The notes under the pieces are model-generated. The model searched no databases. It had not been told where the DNA came from and saw only the letters and a program-made list of their open reading frames with translations. 64,000 bases of DNA from NCBI GenBank assembly GCA_015075625.1, contig JABTTZ010000002.1, forward strand, positions 682,001 through 746,000. The letters run 5' to 3'. Positions 1 through 9,268 of this stretch are shown here, one piece after another (position 1 is the first letter of the stretch; each line of letters opens with the position of its first letter). Source of the DNA: Anaerolineales bacterium (GTDB lineage Bacteria > Chloroflexota > Anaerolineae > Aggregatilineales > UBA2796). The position numbers were made by a program, and so were the translations under genes.

Positions 1-374
1 TTTGTCACACTGCGCAGATGGATCGGGTTGATTTCGAGGGCAACCGACGCAAGGACGCCGTAGGCATCGCGCCGAACCGCCACAGCGACTCCTTCCCCGT
101 TCAACAAAACGCCGTTGTTCGTGATGCTTGGGCTAAGCGCCAGATCGCGGGTGAGGGGATGTTGGCGAAGAATCATCAACGCCTCGTTATAGGGCGTTAC
201 ACCCGGGCGAATCCCAAACAGGCAGGGGGTGGCGCAGGGCGATCCATCGGCATTGCGGAACATCCAAACGGCGGCGGGGCGTGTATCCAAGCGGCGGGGT
301 AGCCCAAAGGTTACGGTGAGGATCAACGTGATTCCGGTAACCAATAGTAATACAGCAGCGAAAAAGCGACTCAC
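1..374 (-). CDS. Partial envelope-anchored hypothetical protein, 3' end beyond the left edge
   Basis: An open frame runs leftward off the window from a GTG at 374, with a GAGG box about 11 nt upstream. The N-terminus is a basic residue followed by a long hydrophobic stretch (AAVLLLVTGITLILTVTFG), so it is a signal anchor or uncleaved signal peptide. A Cys pair follows in SPCATPCLFGIRPGVTPY and then a helical stretch. This PCLFGIRPG pattern is one I associate with uncharacterised Anaerolineae envelope proteins; no function is known to me. It is read in the same direction as metX. The C-terminus is not visible, and the GTG could be replaced by a further upstream non-ATG start because the frame stays open. 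Confidence 0.55.
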   Translation of the reverse strand, partial: MSRFFAAVLLLVTGITLILTVTFGLPRRLDTRPAAVWMFRNADGSPCATPCLFGIRPGVTPYNEALMILRQHPLTRDLALSPSITNNGVLLNGEGVAVAVRRDAYGVLASVALEINPIHLRSVT

Positions 375-495
375 CAGCGTGCCATCCTCATGGTCTATTC
401 TGCCACTCAAGCCGAATGCTATAAGTGTGCAGCATAGAGACCCATTTTGAAAGCACCAACCGCAAAATACAACAGGTAATGAAGGAAATTCTCAC

Positions 496-1683
496 TTACG
501 CTTCAATGAGTGCTGCCCACTGCCGGTTTAGGTAGCCTCCCACCAAATGAGTCATTGTCTCCACCTCAACCAAGAAGGAATCGTGACCAAAGGACGCCTC
601 CACATGATGGTACTCTACGGCACGCCCCGACAGTGCGGTAATCAGTTCGCGTGCCTGTGCCGCCGTGTAAAGCCAATCGCTGCTGAAACTGATCACCAAG
701 AATTTTGCGGTGACATGCGCCAGCGCCTCGCCCATATCGGCGCAGCCCTCGGCAATATCAAAATAATCAAGTGCTTTCGTCACATAAAGATAGCTGTTGG
801 CATCAAAGCGCTGGACGAACTTTTCACCCTGATATTTCAGATAGCTTTCAACGGTGTATTCGGGAGCAAAGGTATAACGCCCTCCCGTTTGCAAATCGCG
901 CCCGAATTTCGTTTCGAGTGAATACTCGCTCATATAGGTGATATGCCCAACCATGCGTGCCACTGCAAGACCCGCATCAGGTGGTGTTTTCCCGTAATAA
1001 TCCCCGTTGTTCCAATTTGGATCGGCGTAAATCGCCTGCCGCCCAATTTCGTTGAAGGCGATGTTTTGTGCGGACGAACGGGCGGTACTGGCAAGAAAGA
1101 GGACGTTCTGAACACGGTCTGGGTAATCCACTGCCCATTGAAGCGCCTGCATCCCGCCCATGCTCCCTCCGACGACGGCAAACAGGCGGTGAATGCCAAG
1201 ATGATCGAGCAAATGCCGCTGCGCTGCTACCATATCGCCAACGGTCAGGATCGGAAAACGCAGTCCATAGGGCTGACCGTCCGCCGCAAGCGACGATGGT
1301 CCCGTACTTCCCCGACAGCCGCCAATGACGTTGCTGCAAATGACAAAATAACGGTTCGTATCAAACATTTTTTCCGGACCTACCGCCTCGTCCCACCAGC
1401 CGGGCGCTTCGGCAGGATCATCGGTGTAGTAGCCGGCAACATGAGAATCCCCTGAGAGTGCGTGACAGATCAGAATTGCATTTCGGCAGTCGGCATCAAG
1501 CATTCCATAGGTTTCATAGGCAAGGGTGAAGGCGGGGAGAACACCCCCCCCCTGAAGGGGGAGCGCCTCGTTAAAATGAACGAGGTGGCGCTGGACAATG
1601 CCTACTGAATGACTATCACACATAGCAATATCCTGTGCAAAATCGGGTGTAGAGGCGGGTGTCGATAAGTTCTCCGCCATCAT
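496..1683 (-). CDS. metX: Homoserine O-acetyltransferase (alpha/beta hydrolase)
   Basis: This enzyme activates homoserine by acylation for direct sulfhydrylation to homocysteine in the cytoplasm. The 395 residues show the MetX order: an oxyanion-region motif NAILICHALSGDSHV near residue 90, nucleophile elbow GGSMGGMQALQWA near 175, the Asp of SFSSDWLYTAAQ and the His of ASFGHDSFLVE near the C-terminus. Length is normal for the family. Acetyl versus succinyl donor preference cannot be read by eye, but pairing with metY points to O-acetylhomoserine. It lies 54 bp after metY on the same strand, with a short hairpin between them, and is probably the last gene of the tRNA-Cys-metY-metX unit. The start could be either of the first two Met codons. 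Confidence 0.93.
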   Translation of the reverse strand: MMAENLSTPASTPDFAQDIAMCDSHSVGIVQRHLVHFNEALPLQGGGVLPAFTLAYETYGMLDADCRNAILICHALSGDSHVAGYYTDDPAEAPGWWDEAVGPEKMFDTNRYFVICSNVIGGCRGSTGPSSLAADGQPYGLRFPILTVGDMVAAQRHLLDHLGIHRLFAVVGGSMGGMQALQWAVDYPDRVQNVLFLASTARSSAQNIAFNEIGRQAIYADPNWNNGDYYGKTPPDAGLAVARMVGHITYMSEYSLETKFGRDLQTGGRYTFAPEYTVESYLKYQGEKFVQRFDANSYLYVTKALDYFDIAEGCADMGEALAHVTAKFLVISFSSDWLYTAAQARELITALSGRAVEYHHVEASFGHDSFLVEVETMTHLVGGYLNRQWAALIEA

Positions 1684-1699
1684 ATGCGAAAAGGGAACA

Positions 1700-1722
1700 A
1701 GGGCGACTCTATAGGGTCGCCC
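1700..1722. repeat. Short intergenic hairpin, GGGCGAC type
   Basis: GGGCGAC and GTCGCCC arms flank a 7-8 nt loop between metY and metX. The same arm sequence recurs at 14939-14960, 21674-21695 and 56518-56538, so this is one copy of a dispersed short palindrome family. It has no U-tract, so it is more likely an mRNA-stability or processing hairpin than a terminator between two cotranscribed genes. Confidence 0.6.
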
Positions 1723-1737
1723 TAACGGTATGATTTG

Positions 1738-3108
<1,371 letters not shown>

Positions 3109-3112
3109 TCAG

Positions 3113-3184
3113 AGGTGGTGGTGGGAGTCGAACCCACTCGTTACGGTTTTGCAGACCATAGCGTTCCCACTTCGCCACACCACC
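3113..3184 (-). tRNA. tRNA-Cys (GCA)
   Basis: Read on the minus strand, a 7-bp acceptor stem GGTGGTG/CACCACC closes a full cloverleaf. The D arm has GCG/CGC, the anticodon stem ATGGT/ACCGT holds loop CTGCAAA with anticodon GCA, and the T arm GTGGG/CCCAC carries TTCGACT. The discriminator base is U, the expected identity element for Cys. No CCA is encoded. It sits between the attenuator terminator and metY with no other promoter obvious in the short gap, which suggests it is released by processing from a transcript that also contains metY. Confidence 0.96.
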
Positions 3185-3217
3185 CTATCGCAGGGCAAGT
3201 CATCTAGAAAAGGCAAC

Positions 3218-3250
3218 AAAAAAGCCCCGGCACTATGGCTCAGGGCTTTT
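3218..3250 (-). terminator. Intrinsic terminator of the Cys attenuator
   Basis: On the minus strand AAAAGCCC (3250-3243) pairs with GGGCTTTT (3227-3220) and two more T follow, giving six T in a row. It lies after the Cys-rich leader ORF and before tRNA-Cys. Its loop contains GCCATAGTGC (3239-3230), which is complementary to GTACTATGGC (3307-3298) inside the leader ORF: ten consecutive pairs with one G-U. That alternative pairing would compete with the terminator. Confidence 0.7.
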
Positions 3251-3277
3251 CACACACCGTCGCAGGGGAGCGACTTT

Positions 3278-3343
3278 TCAGCGTGACGCAACCGGACGCC
3301 ATAGTACGCAACGCGCACTACACATCATACAGCCACAGCACAT
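3278..3343 (-). CDS. Cys/Met-rich attenuator leader peptide, 21 residues
   Basis: A 21-codon ORF starts with ATG at 3343 and reads MCCGCMMCSARC in its first twelve residues: five Cys and three Met. Its stop is 28 nt before a terminator hairpin that precedes tRNA-Cys, metY and metX. Cys is normally a rare residue, so this clustering is hard to explain by chance. The codons just after the last Cys (3307-3298) can pair with the terminator loop, so ribosomes stalling for charged tRNA-Cys would favour read-through. The Shine-Dalgarno sequence is weak (a GGGGA about 12 nt upstream). The product itself is presumably not functional. Confidence 0.72.
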   Translation of the reverse strand: MCCGCMMCSARCVLWRPVASR

Positions 3344-3411
3344 CTGATTCAGCATTCCCCAAACAACCATGAGGGTGACCTTAACTATTGAACTTTCCCT
3401 ATCAAGATACT

Positions 3412-3439
3412 AGTATAATGCATTTTGGAAATTCGGCAA
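3412..3439 (-). promoter_or_regulatory. Putative promoter of the leader/tRNA-Cys/metYX unit
   Basis: On the minus strand TTGCCG (3439-3434), a 16-bp spacer and TATACT (3417-3412) form a reasonable sigma-70-type promoter. Transcription would start near 3405, about 60 nt before the leader ATG. Its -10 overlaps a plus-strand TATAAT (3414-3419) inside the palindromic ATACTAGTAT, so the sulfur and lysine operons may share one divergent promoter region. Confidence 0.5.
3414..3419 (+). promoter_or_regulatory. Putative -10 box for the lysU operon
   Basis: A consensus TATAAT lies about 120 bp upstream of lysU. A TTGAAC occurs upstream but at a 20-bp spacing, so the -35 is poor. Nothing else promoter-like was seen before lysU. 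The stretch 3185-3537 is otherwise accounted for by the Cys leader, its terminator and these overlapping promoters. Confidence 0.4.
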
Positions 3440-3537
3440 GAGGAGAATTCCCTTCAAGGCAATTTAGTGCTATAGTGTCTCAATCTATCATGATTTGCTC
3501 TTGTTTGTGGTTCGTTTAGAGGATCAAATACATAAGG

Positions 3538-4041
3538 ATGCGCTATACAGGGAAAACATGGGTCTACGGCGATAACGTCAACACGGATGTAATCTTCCCC
3601 GGCAAATACACCTACACGGTATCCGATCTGGCACAGATGGCAGCGCACGCCCTCGAAGACCTCGATCCGACCTTTGCCAAGACCGTCCGCGCTGGCGATA
3701 TACTCGTTGGTGGAAACAATTGGGGGAACGGATCGTCACGAGAGCAAGCCGTGACCTGTTTGGTGGCGGCGGGGGTGCGCGTTCTCATCGCCAAATCCAT
3801 CGCCCGTATCTACTTTCGGAATGCGGTGAACGGTGGTTTGCTGCCGGTGGTCTGTCCGGCGGCAGTGGCGGCAATCGAATCCGGGGAGGTCGTCACTGTC
3901 GATACAGAGACATGCACCATCACCTGTGGGGCAGGGATCTTTGAGTTTCCCCAATTATCGCCTTCGCTGAAAACAATTTTAGAAGCGGGCGGGCTGATCG
4001 AGATGCTCAAAGTAAAACTGGCGGCACAGTCACACCCCTAA
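3538..4041 (+). CDS. lysU: Homoaconitase-type small subunit (aconitase swivel domain)
   Basis: Small subunit of the LeuD/HacB family, 167 residues as usual. It carries WVYGDNVNTDVIFPGKY at the N-terminus and the substrate-loop motif GNNWGNGSSREQA near residue 60, followed by IAKSIARIYFRNAVNGGLLPVV. On sequence alone it could serve 3-isopropylmalate or homoaconitate. Context decides: the next two genes are a homoisocitrate-dehydrogenase-like enzyme and a LysK-type hydrolase, so a role in aminoadipate lysine synthesis (homocitrate to homoisocitrate) is favoured. The large subunit is not in the window. The start has no ideal Shine-Dalgarno, only GAGGATC about 12 nt upstream. Confidence 0.82.
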   Translation: MRYTGKTWVYGDNVNTDVIFPGKYTYTVSDLAQMAAHALEDLDPTFAKTVRAGDILVGGNNWGNGSSREQAVTCLVAAGVRVLIAKSIARIYFRNAVNGGLLPVVCPAAVAAIESGEVVTVDTETCTITCGAGIFEFPQLSPSLKTILEAGGLIEMLKVKLAAQSHP

Positions 4042-4076
4042 CCGCATAAAGGTCTCATCTTCCTATTTGACGACAA

Positions 4077-4097
4077 CCGAGACCTACTAAGTCTCGG
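4077..4097 (+). other. Hairpin in the lysU-lysB spacer
   Basis: Perfect 7-bp arms CCGAGAC and GTCTCGG enclose a 7-nt loop in the roughly 100-nt gap between lysU and lysB. No U-tract follows. It may modulate mRNA processing or translation within the operon, but no role can be assigned. Confidence 0.4.
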
Positions 4098-4142
4098 CAA
4101 AGCGCCAAATCATCGTCTTAGACATCGACTCAAAAGGGCGTT

Positions 4143-5150
4143 ATGGCTGCAATCAACGTGTGTTTGATTTCCGGCGATGGTGTGGGCGCGGAAGTCATTC
4201 CCGCTGCACGGCGGGTCTTAGAAGCATTAGGGCTGGATATTCACTTCAGCGAAGCGGAAGCGGGTTGGGCTTGTTTCCAAAAACAGGGTGATGCTCTTCC
4301 CCCTGCAACCCTAGAAGCAATCCGCGCCGCCGATGGAACTCTTTTCGGGGCAACGCAATCCCCTTCGACAAAGGTGGAAGGCTACCGTTCCCCTGTCCTT
4401 GCCATGCGCCGCGCCTTTGATCTCTACGCCAATCTGCGCCCCACCGTCTCGCTGCCCGTGCCGGGCTGCCCGCCGGGGATTGACCTTCTAATCGTCCGCG
4501 AAAACACCGAAGGGATGTACAGCGGGCGTGAACGGCGCGAGGGCGACACGGCAATCAGCGAACGGGTGATCACCGTCCCCGCCACAGAACGTATCGCCCG
4601 CTATGCCTTTGCCGCTGCCCAAAAACGACCCCGCAAAAACGTGACCATCGTCCACAAGGCTAATGTTTTGAAAGAAACAGACGGCTTGTTTCGGGAGGTG
4701 TGTTTCCGCGTGGCAGCAGAATTTCCTGATGTGGCAGTCGATGAACTTCTGGTGGACGCTTGCGCTATGTGGTTGGTTAAAAATCCGGCGCGGTTTGATG
4801 TGATCGTTACCGAAAACCTCTTTGGAGACATTCTCTCCGATGAAGCGGCGGGTTTGGTTGGCGGGTTGGGTATTGCCCCCTCAGCAAACATAGGGGCGGG
4901 AAAAATCGCCTATTTTGAGCCGGTGCATGGCTCAGCGCCGGATATTGCCGGGCAGGGGGTTGCCAACCCCACAGGGGCGATCCTCAGCGCGGCAATGCTC
5001 TTGGCGCATGTTGGACAACCAGAAACCGCTGGACGTATTGAACGAGCGGTGTGGGCAACCCTTTATGATGGTATCTACAGCCGCGATCTGGGCGGTGAGG
5101 CTGGCACACAGGCAATGACGGAGGCGATCCTCGCCCGATTATGGCTATGA
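4143..5150 (+). CDS. lysB: Homoisocitrate dehydrogenase
   Basis: NAD-dependent beta-hydroxyacid oxidative decarboxylase, 335 residues. Family landmarks are [17 protein letters not shown] near residue 95, the substrate-binding [18 protein letters not shown] near 125, the catalytic Lys in [15 protein letters not shown] near 190 and [22 protein letters not shown] near 220. The NAD-site segment [15 protein letters not shown] follows. The phase-determining region and the [13 protein letters not shown] tail resemble Thermus HicDH as I remember it, rather than LeuB or Icd. It converts homoisocitrate to 2-oxoadipate. Its stop overlaps the lysK start, indicating translational coupling. Confidence 0.85.
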   Translation: MAAINVCLISGDGVGAEVIPAARRVLEALGLDIHFSEAEAGWACFQKQGDALPPATLEAIRAADGTLFGATQSPSTKVEGYRSPVLAMRRAFDLYANLRPTVSLPVPGCPPGIDLLIVRENTEGMYSGRERREGDTAISERVITVPATERIARYAFAAAQKRPRKNVTIVHKANVLKETDGLFREVCFRVAAEFPDVAVDELLVDACAMWLVKNPARFDVIVTENLFGDILSDEAAGLVGGLGIAPSANIGAGKIAYFEPVHGSAPDIAGQGVANPTGAILSAAMLLAHVGQPETAGRIERAVWATLYDGIYSRDLGGEAGTQAMTEAILARLWL

Positions 5151-6235
5151 CCCATACCACACCCGCTGGAATCAGCCTTGATCCTCTCGCCGTATTGAAA
5201 GGGCTGGTTGAACACTACAGCCCTTCCCACCAAGAACGGCGGGCGTCGGAGTACCTTGCCGCCCAAATGACGGCGATGGGCTTTGACAACGCCTTTGTCG
5301 ATGCCGCCGACAACGCGGTGGGTGTCATTGGCACAGGTTCGCGGGAGATCGTCCTCTTGGGGCATATTGACACCGTTGCCGGCTATATTCCAGTCACCCT
5401 CGGGGACGGCAAGCTGTATGGGCGCGGGACGGTGGACGCCAAAGGACCCCTTGCCACCTTCGCCTGTGCAGCAGCCCTTGTCGGGGCGCGGGAAGGCTGG
5501 CGAATTGTCGTCATTGGGGCAACAGAAGAAGAAGCGATCACCAGTAAAGGGGCGCACCATGCCCTCAGCGTCTATACCCCTGAATACGTCGTCATTGGTG
5601 AACCAAGCCGTTGGGATCGGATCACACTGGGCTATAAGGGGCGGCTGTTGGTCGATTACTGCTGTATGCGCCCTGTCGTTCATACTGCCCGCCTTGAACC
5701 AAACGCCATTGAACATGCGGTGCGCTATTGGAACGCTGTGCAAACGGCAGTTGCCCAGATCAACGAAGGGCGGGATAAGGCATTTGATCAGGTGTTTGCT
5801 TCCATCCGTTCAATTCAGTCGCGCAGCGATGGCTTCCACGATACGGCGGAAATGACGCTCGGCTTTCGGCTGCCACCCGATATTACCCCCGATGATCTGT
5901 TCGCCCGTCTGGGTGATTTTGCGGAATTGGGAACGTTGACCCCACGCGGGGGAGAACGCACCTATCGGGCGGAGAAAAATACCCCACTGACTCGTGTATT
6001 TAACAATGCCATTCGTGATGTAGGCGGCAAACCGGGCTATGTCTACAAAACAGGAACATCCGATATGAACATCGTCGGAGCGGTCTGGTCGTGTCCGATT
6101 GTCGCCTATGGACCCGGTGACTCGACACTCGATCACACCCCGGAAGAACATATCGAGATCGATGAATACTTGCGGGCAGTTAATGTGCTGCGCCGCGCCC
6201 TCATCGAACTTACTGGGGAGGCAGAGGCAAGGTGA
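5141..6235 (+). CDS. lysK: LysK-type [LysW]-lysine hydrolase (M20 metallopeptidase)
   Basis: Zinc-dependent M20 peptidase that in the LysW pathway releases lysine (or ornithine) from the LysW carrier protein. The 364 residues have metal ligands in [25 protein letters not shown] and [15 protein letters not shown], then a lid domain and [13 protein letters not shown] and [14 protein letters not shown] at the C-terminus. The compact form with short N-terminal domain is typical of LysK rather than ArgE or DapE. Two Met codons (5141 and 5147) are possible starts; both overlap the lysB stop. lysW, lysX, lysY, lysZ and lysJ are not in this window and must lie elsewhere. Confidence 0.85.
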   Translation: MAMTHTTPAGISLDPLAVLKGLVEHYSPSHQERRASEYLAAQMTAMGFDNAFVDAADNAVGVIGTGSREIVLLGHIDTVAGYIPVTLGDGKLYGRGTVDAKGPLATFACAAALVGAREGWRIVVIGATEEEAITSKGAHHALSVYTPEYVVIGEPSRWDRITLGYKGRLLVDYCCMRPVVHTARLEPNAIEHAVRYWNAVQTAVAQINEGRDKAFDQVFASIRSIQSRSDGFHDTAEMTLGFRLPPDITPDDLFARLGDFAELGTLTPRGGERTYRAEKNTPLTRVFNNAIRDVGGKPGYVYKTGTSDMNIVGAVWSCPIVAYGPGDSTLDHTPEEHIEIDEYLRAVNVLRRALIELTGEAEAR

Positions 6236-7344
6236 ATGACATACCTGTTGTAACGATCATCATCCCTTGTCTGAACGAGATTAATTTTATTGATACGTGC
6301 TTAACGTCTGTCTTAAATTTTGAATTAAATTCTGGCTCCTTTGAAGTAATTGTGGTGGATGGTATGTCTACTGATGGCACGCGAAATGCCCTTGCCTGGT
6401 GGACAATGCGCTATCCCAAATACATGCGTGTTTTAGACAATCCCTATCAGATCGTCCCGACAGCAATGAATATTGGGATTCGGGAGGCGCGGGGGCGCTG
6501 GATCGTTCGCTTGGACGCCCACAGCATGTACCCTTCGGATTACCTCAGCTTATGTCTAGATACGGCGATGAGCAGTAATGCCGATAATGTGGGCGGCGTT
6601 GTCATTCCCCAGCGGAAAGATGAAACACGCCAAGCCAGCCTGATCCAAGCGCTGACGACGCACAGTTTTGGCGTGGGCGATGCCGAATTCCGCTTAGAGA
6701 CAACAAGCGCCTATGTCGATACCGTTCCCTTCGGGTGCTACCGACGAGACGTTTTTGAAAAGATTGGCTTGTTTGATGAACGCTTGGTGCGCAACCAAGA
6801 TTACGAATTCAACCGCCGCCTGACCTCTGCCGGAGGGCGCATCTGGCTGAACCCCGACATCCGCATCTATTATTACAATGAGCCAACACTCGGTGAGTTG
6901 TTTCAGCAGGCACGCTATACCGGGCGCTGGAATCCCTACATGTGGGTAGTTGCTCCCTACAGTTTTTCCCCCCGCCATGCCATACCGGGCTTGTTCTTGC
7001 TAGGGCTGCTTAAGGGGATACTCGCTATCCACCTGCTGCCGGTGTTGGTCTTGCCCTACGGGATGATTCTCCTCCTCTACGGCATCTTGGCGCTGATCAG
7101 TGCCGCACAGCAAAGCTACAAATATGGCAAATGGATGCTCCCCATCTTGCCGTTTTTGTTTTTGCTCTACCATCTGAACTATGGTTATGGTATTTTACGC
7201 GGTGTGATCGATGTCCTTCTTCACCGTTCACCAGTTCAGAATGGGCAAGAGGTCTGGAAAGGGGCGGGGTTTAAGCTGATCAAACCTAAAGAGTTGAAAA
7301 ACGGCTTTGTATATTCCGCACAACAAATTACTGTTGATCCTTAA
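6232..7344 (+). CDS. Family 2 glycosyltransferase with C-terminal membrane segments
   Basis: GT-A fold glycosyltransferase of 370 residues. The N-terminal half has TIIIPCLNEINFIDTCLTSV, the nucleotide-binding VIVVDGMSTDGTRN and the metal-binding IVRLDAHSMYP (in place of DxD). The acceptor-side NQDYEFNRRL is near residue 190. From about residue 245 there are two to three hydrophobic helices (PGLFLLGLLKGILAIHLLPV and following). The arrangement resembles ExoA-like succinoglycan transferases. It starts with GTG inside the lysK stop (GTGA overlap), yet its function is unrelated to lysine, so the overlap may be compaction rather than function. An aroH-operon promoter candidate overlaps its 3' end. 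Confidence 0.85.
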   Translation: MNDIPVVTIIIPCLNEINFIDTCLTSVLNFELNSGSFEVIVVDGMSTDGTRNALAWWTMRYPKYMRVLDNPYQIVPTAMNIGIREARGRWIVRLDAHSMYPSDYLSLCLDTAMSSNADNVGGVVIPQRKDETRQASLIQALTTHSFGVGDAEFRLETTSAYVDTVPFGCYRRDVFEKIGLFDERLVRNQDYEFNRRLTSAGGRIWLNPDIRIYYYNEPTLGELFQQARYTGRWNPYMWVVAPYSFSPRHAIPGLFLLGLLKGILAIHLLPVLVLPYGMILLLYGILALISAAQQSYKYGKWMLPILPFLFLLYHLNYGYGILRGVIDVLLHRSPVQNGQEVWKGAGFKLIKPKELKNGFVYSAQQITVDP

Positions 7345-7363
7345 CACAATCTCGTGTTATGCT
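7334..7363 (+). promoter_or_regulatory. Putative promoter for the aromatic leader and aroH-aroF
   Basis: TTGATC (7334-7339), an 18-bp spacer and TATGCT (7358-7363) overlap the end of the glycosyltransferase gene. Predicted start is near 7370, about 40 nt before the leader peptide. A second weak possibility is ATGACA (7365-7370) with TAGAAT (7386-7391) at 15 bp. Confidence 0.4.
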
Positions 7364-7408
7364 AATGACATTCTACGAAAACGCATAGAATAGATACAAA
7401 CCAAACCC

Positions 7409-7495
7409 ATGCAGCGCAACGGCAAATTCTTTTTTAGCTACTCGTTTTATTACTTTAAGGGCACCCCCTTAGAGCGGTTGACGCTGGGTAGCTGA
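7409..7495 (+). CDS. Phe/Tyr-rich attenuator leader peptide, 28 residues
   Basis: ATG at 7409 opens a 28-codon ORF ending TGA at 7493-7495. Residues 7-16 read FFFSYSFYYF: five Phe and three Tyr codons in ten. It is followed by a strong intrinsic terminator and then by chorismate mutase and DAHP synthase, the entry enzymes for Phe and Tyr synthesis. The stretch GAGCGGTTG (7472-7480), 16 nt past the last aromatic codon, is complementary to CAGCCGCTC (7539-7547), which spans the loop and 3' arm of the terminator: nine consecutive pairs, one G-U. This is the geometry of pheL/trpL-type control. No good Shine-Dalgarno precedes the ATG, which is the main weakness. Confidence 0.78.
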   Translation: MQRNGKFFFSYSFYYFKGTPLERLTLGS

Positions 7496-7529
7496 AAACG
7501 CCAACGCCGCAAGGCAATGGATGTCAAAA

Positions 7530-7561
7530 GCCACTGAGCAGCCGCTCAGTGGCTTTTTTTT
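7530..7561 (+). terminator. Intrinsic terminator of the aromatic attenuator
   Basis: A perfect 10-bp stem GCCACTGAGC / GCTCAGTGGC with a 4-nt loop is followed by eight T. It lies between the leader peptide and aroH, so it must be read through for aroH-aroF expression. The alternative pairing of 7539-7547 with leader segment 7472-7480 would prevent it from forming. Confidence 0.92.
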
Positions 7562-7633
7562 GCGTAGAGATCGGGAATAAGAGAGGTTCATCAGCGCTAT
7601 TCAGGGTGGGGTATATCACAGGGAGGGGAAGGG

Positions 7634-8119
7634 ATGGGCTATCCAAACGGAATCGGCGGGAAGGTCTGTCGAGGTGTGCGCGGGGCAACCACCGTCACCG
7701 TGAACACACGAGAGGCAATTCTGACGGCAACACGAGAACTGCTGCGGCTGATCATCAAAGCAAACGGCATTGCCCCCGATGATGTGGCAAGCGCTTTTTT
7801 CACAACGACCCTTGACCTAAACGCCGATTACCCTGCAATTGCAGCGCGGCAGTTGGGGTGGTTGAATGTCGCTCTGATGTGCGCCCACGAGATGGCAATC
7901 CCACACGGGCTGCCCCAATGTATCCGCGTGCTTGTTCATTGGAATACCACACGGGCGCAAAATGAAGTTCACCATGTTTATATTCGTGGGGCGGAACACC
8001 TTCGTCCAGATCGGAAAATGCCCATCATTGTTGAAGACGATGAGCTAGATGCCCTTTACCCACACGGTTTTAAGCCAGATCAGCCAGAAACACAACCAAT
8101 ACAGGAGGAGAACTCGTGA
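7634..8119 (+). CDS. aroH: Chorismate mutase, AroH type
   Basis: Monofunctional trimeric chorismate mutase, converting chorismate to prephenate in Phe/Tyr synthesis. The core begins at [19 protein letters not shown] (the conserved RGxRGATTV) and continues with [20 protein letters not shown] and [17 protein letters not shown], as in Bacillus AroH. At 161 residues it is longer than the usual 120-130, with a 14-residue N-terminal extension and a polar tail. The start at 7634 is supported by a purine-rich GGGAGGGGAAGG directly upstream. It overlaps aroF by 4 nt and lies behind the Phe/Tyr leader attenuator. Confidence 0.92.
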   Translation: MGYPNGIGGKVCRGVRGATTVTVNTREAILTATRELLRLIIKANGIAPDDVASAFFTTTLDLNADYPAIAARQLGWLNVALMCAHEMAIPHGLPQCIRVLVHWNTTRAQNEVHHVYIRGAEHLRPDRKMPIIVEDDELDALYPHGFKPDQPETQPIQEENS

Positions 8120-9135
8120 TGATCGTCATAATGTCCATCGCTGCTACCACCAAAGAAACCTCAGCGGTGATCGCCCGCATCAAGGAATTAGGCTTTCGTG
8201 CGCATTTAAGTGAAGGGGAGGAACGTGCCGTGATCGGAATTATTGGGGATGATCGGAAAGTCCCAGAGCCAGATATTTTCGCCGTAATGCCCGGTGTAGA
8301 GCGCGTTACCCGCGTCAGCGCCCCCTATAAACTTGCCAGCCGCGATTTTCACCCACACCCCACCTTCGTCCGCCTGAATGGGATGGAAGTGGGCAGTTCC
8401 AAGATTGCTATCATCGCCGGGCCCTGTTCGGTAGAGAGTCGCAACCAAATCTTAGAGACGGCACAAGCGGTGAAAGAAGCTGGCGCAACAGCACTGCGCG
8501 GTGGCGCATTCAAGCCGCGTACCTCCCCCTATGCCTTTCAGGGGCTAGGCGAGAAGGGCTTGGAGATGCTTGCCGAGGCGCGGGAAAAAACCGGACTGCC
8601 CGTTGTCACCGAGGTGATGGAACCCGCCATGATCGACCTTGTGAAAAAGTATGCCGATGTCTTGCAGATTGGCGCACGGAACATGCAAAACTATGCGCTG
8701 CTCCATGCCGCTGGCGAGTCTCAGCATCCTGTCCTCTTGAAGCGGGGGATGATGTCCACCATGGAAGAACTGCTCATGGCGGCGGAGTACATCCTCTCAC
8801 ACGGGAACGAACGTGTTATGCTTTGCGAGCGTGGAATCCGCACCTTCGAGACGTATACCCGCAATACCTTCGATATTAACGCTATCCCCGTCCTGAAAGA
8901 GAAAACACACCTTCCGGTGATTGCCGATCCAAGCCACGCGACAGGCAAGGCAGAGTATGTCACGGCAGCGGCGCGGGCAGCAATTGCTGCGGGCGCTGAT
9001 GGCTTGATCATTGAAGTCCACTGCGATCCGGCGAACGCCCTTTCCGATGGGGCGCAGTCGCTCCGCCCGGAAAAATTTGCCAAGATGGTGGGTGAGATCA
9101 AGAAGATTGCCGAGGCAGTAGATCGCACTATCTAG
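8116..9135 (+). CDS. aroF: 3-deoxy-7-phosphoheptulonate synthase (type I beta, with FL domain)
   Basis: First enzyme of the shikimate pathway, condensing PEP and erythrose 4-phosphate. The 339 residues comprise an N-terminal ferredoxin-like regulatory domain (about 1-75) and a TIM barrel. Motifs are [64 protein letters not shown] and DPSHATGK, and [17 protein letters not shown] near the end. The FL domain is known in Thermotoga-type enzymes to mediate Tyr inhibition. AGGAGGAG precedes the GTG/ATG start, which overlaps the aroH stop, so the two are translationally coupled and presumably under the same attenuator. Confidence 0.95.
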   Translation: MMIVIMSIAATTKETSAVIARIKELGFRAHLSEGEERAVIGIIGDDRKVPEPDIFAVMPGVERVTRVSAPYKLASRDFHPHPTFVRLNGMEVGSSKIAIIAGPCSVESRNQILETAQAVKEAGATALRGGAFKPRTSPYAFQGLGEKGLEMLAEAREKTGLPVVTEVMEPAMIDLVKKYADVLQIGARNMQNYALLHAAGESQHPVLLKRGMMSTMEELLMAAEYILSHGNERVMLCERGIRTFETYTRNTFDINAIPVLKEKTHLPVIADPSHATGKAEYVTAAARAAIAAGADGLIIEVHCDPANALSDGAQSLRPEKFAKMVGEIKKIAEAVDRTI

Positions 9136-9268
9136 TGCGGGATGTACACTCTTTGTAGGGGCGCCCCCTGGGGCGTCCGTCCCATCCCGTCTCACTCTGT
9201 AGCAGCGTCACCGAACGCCCTACCTTTCTCGTTTTTGGCAAACTCGTTACAATCCCCCCAAAGGGGAT

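Noticed and set aside
3244-3308. Alternative leader ORF beginning MASGCVTLKSRS on the minus strand
   Set aside because: It overlaps the Cys-rich leader in another frame, has only two Cys, and ends inside the terminator stem. The 3343 start gives a far stronger pattern.
4077-4097. lysU-lysB spacer hairpin as a terminator or attenuator
   Set aside because: No U-tract follows and no Lys-rich leader is present. Kept only as an unassigned hairpin.
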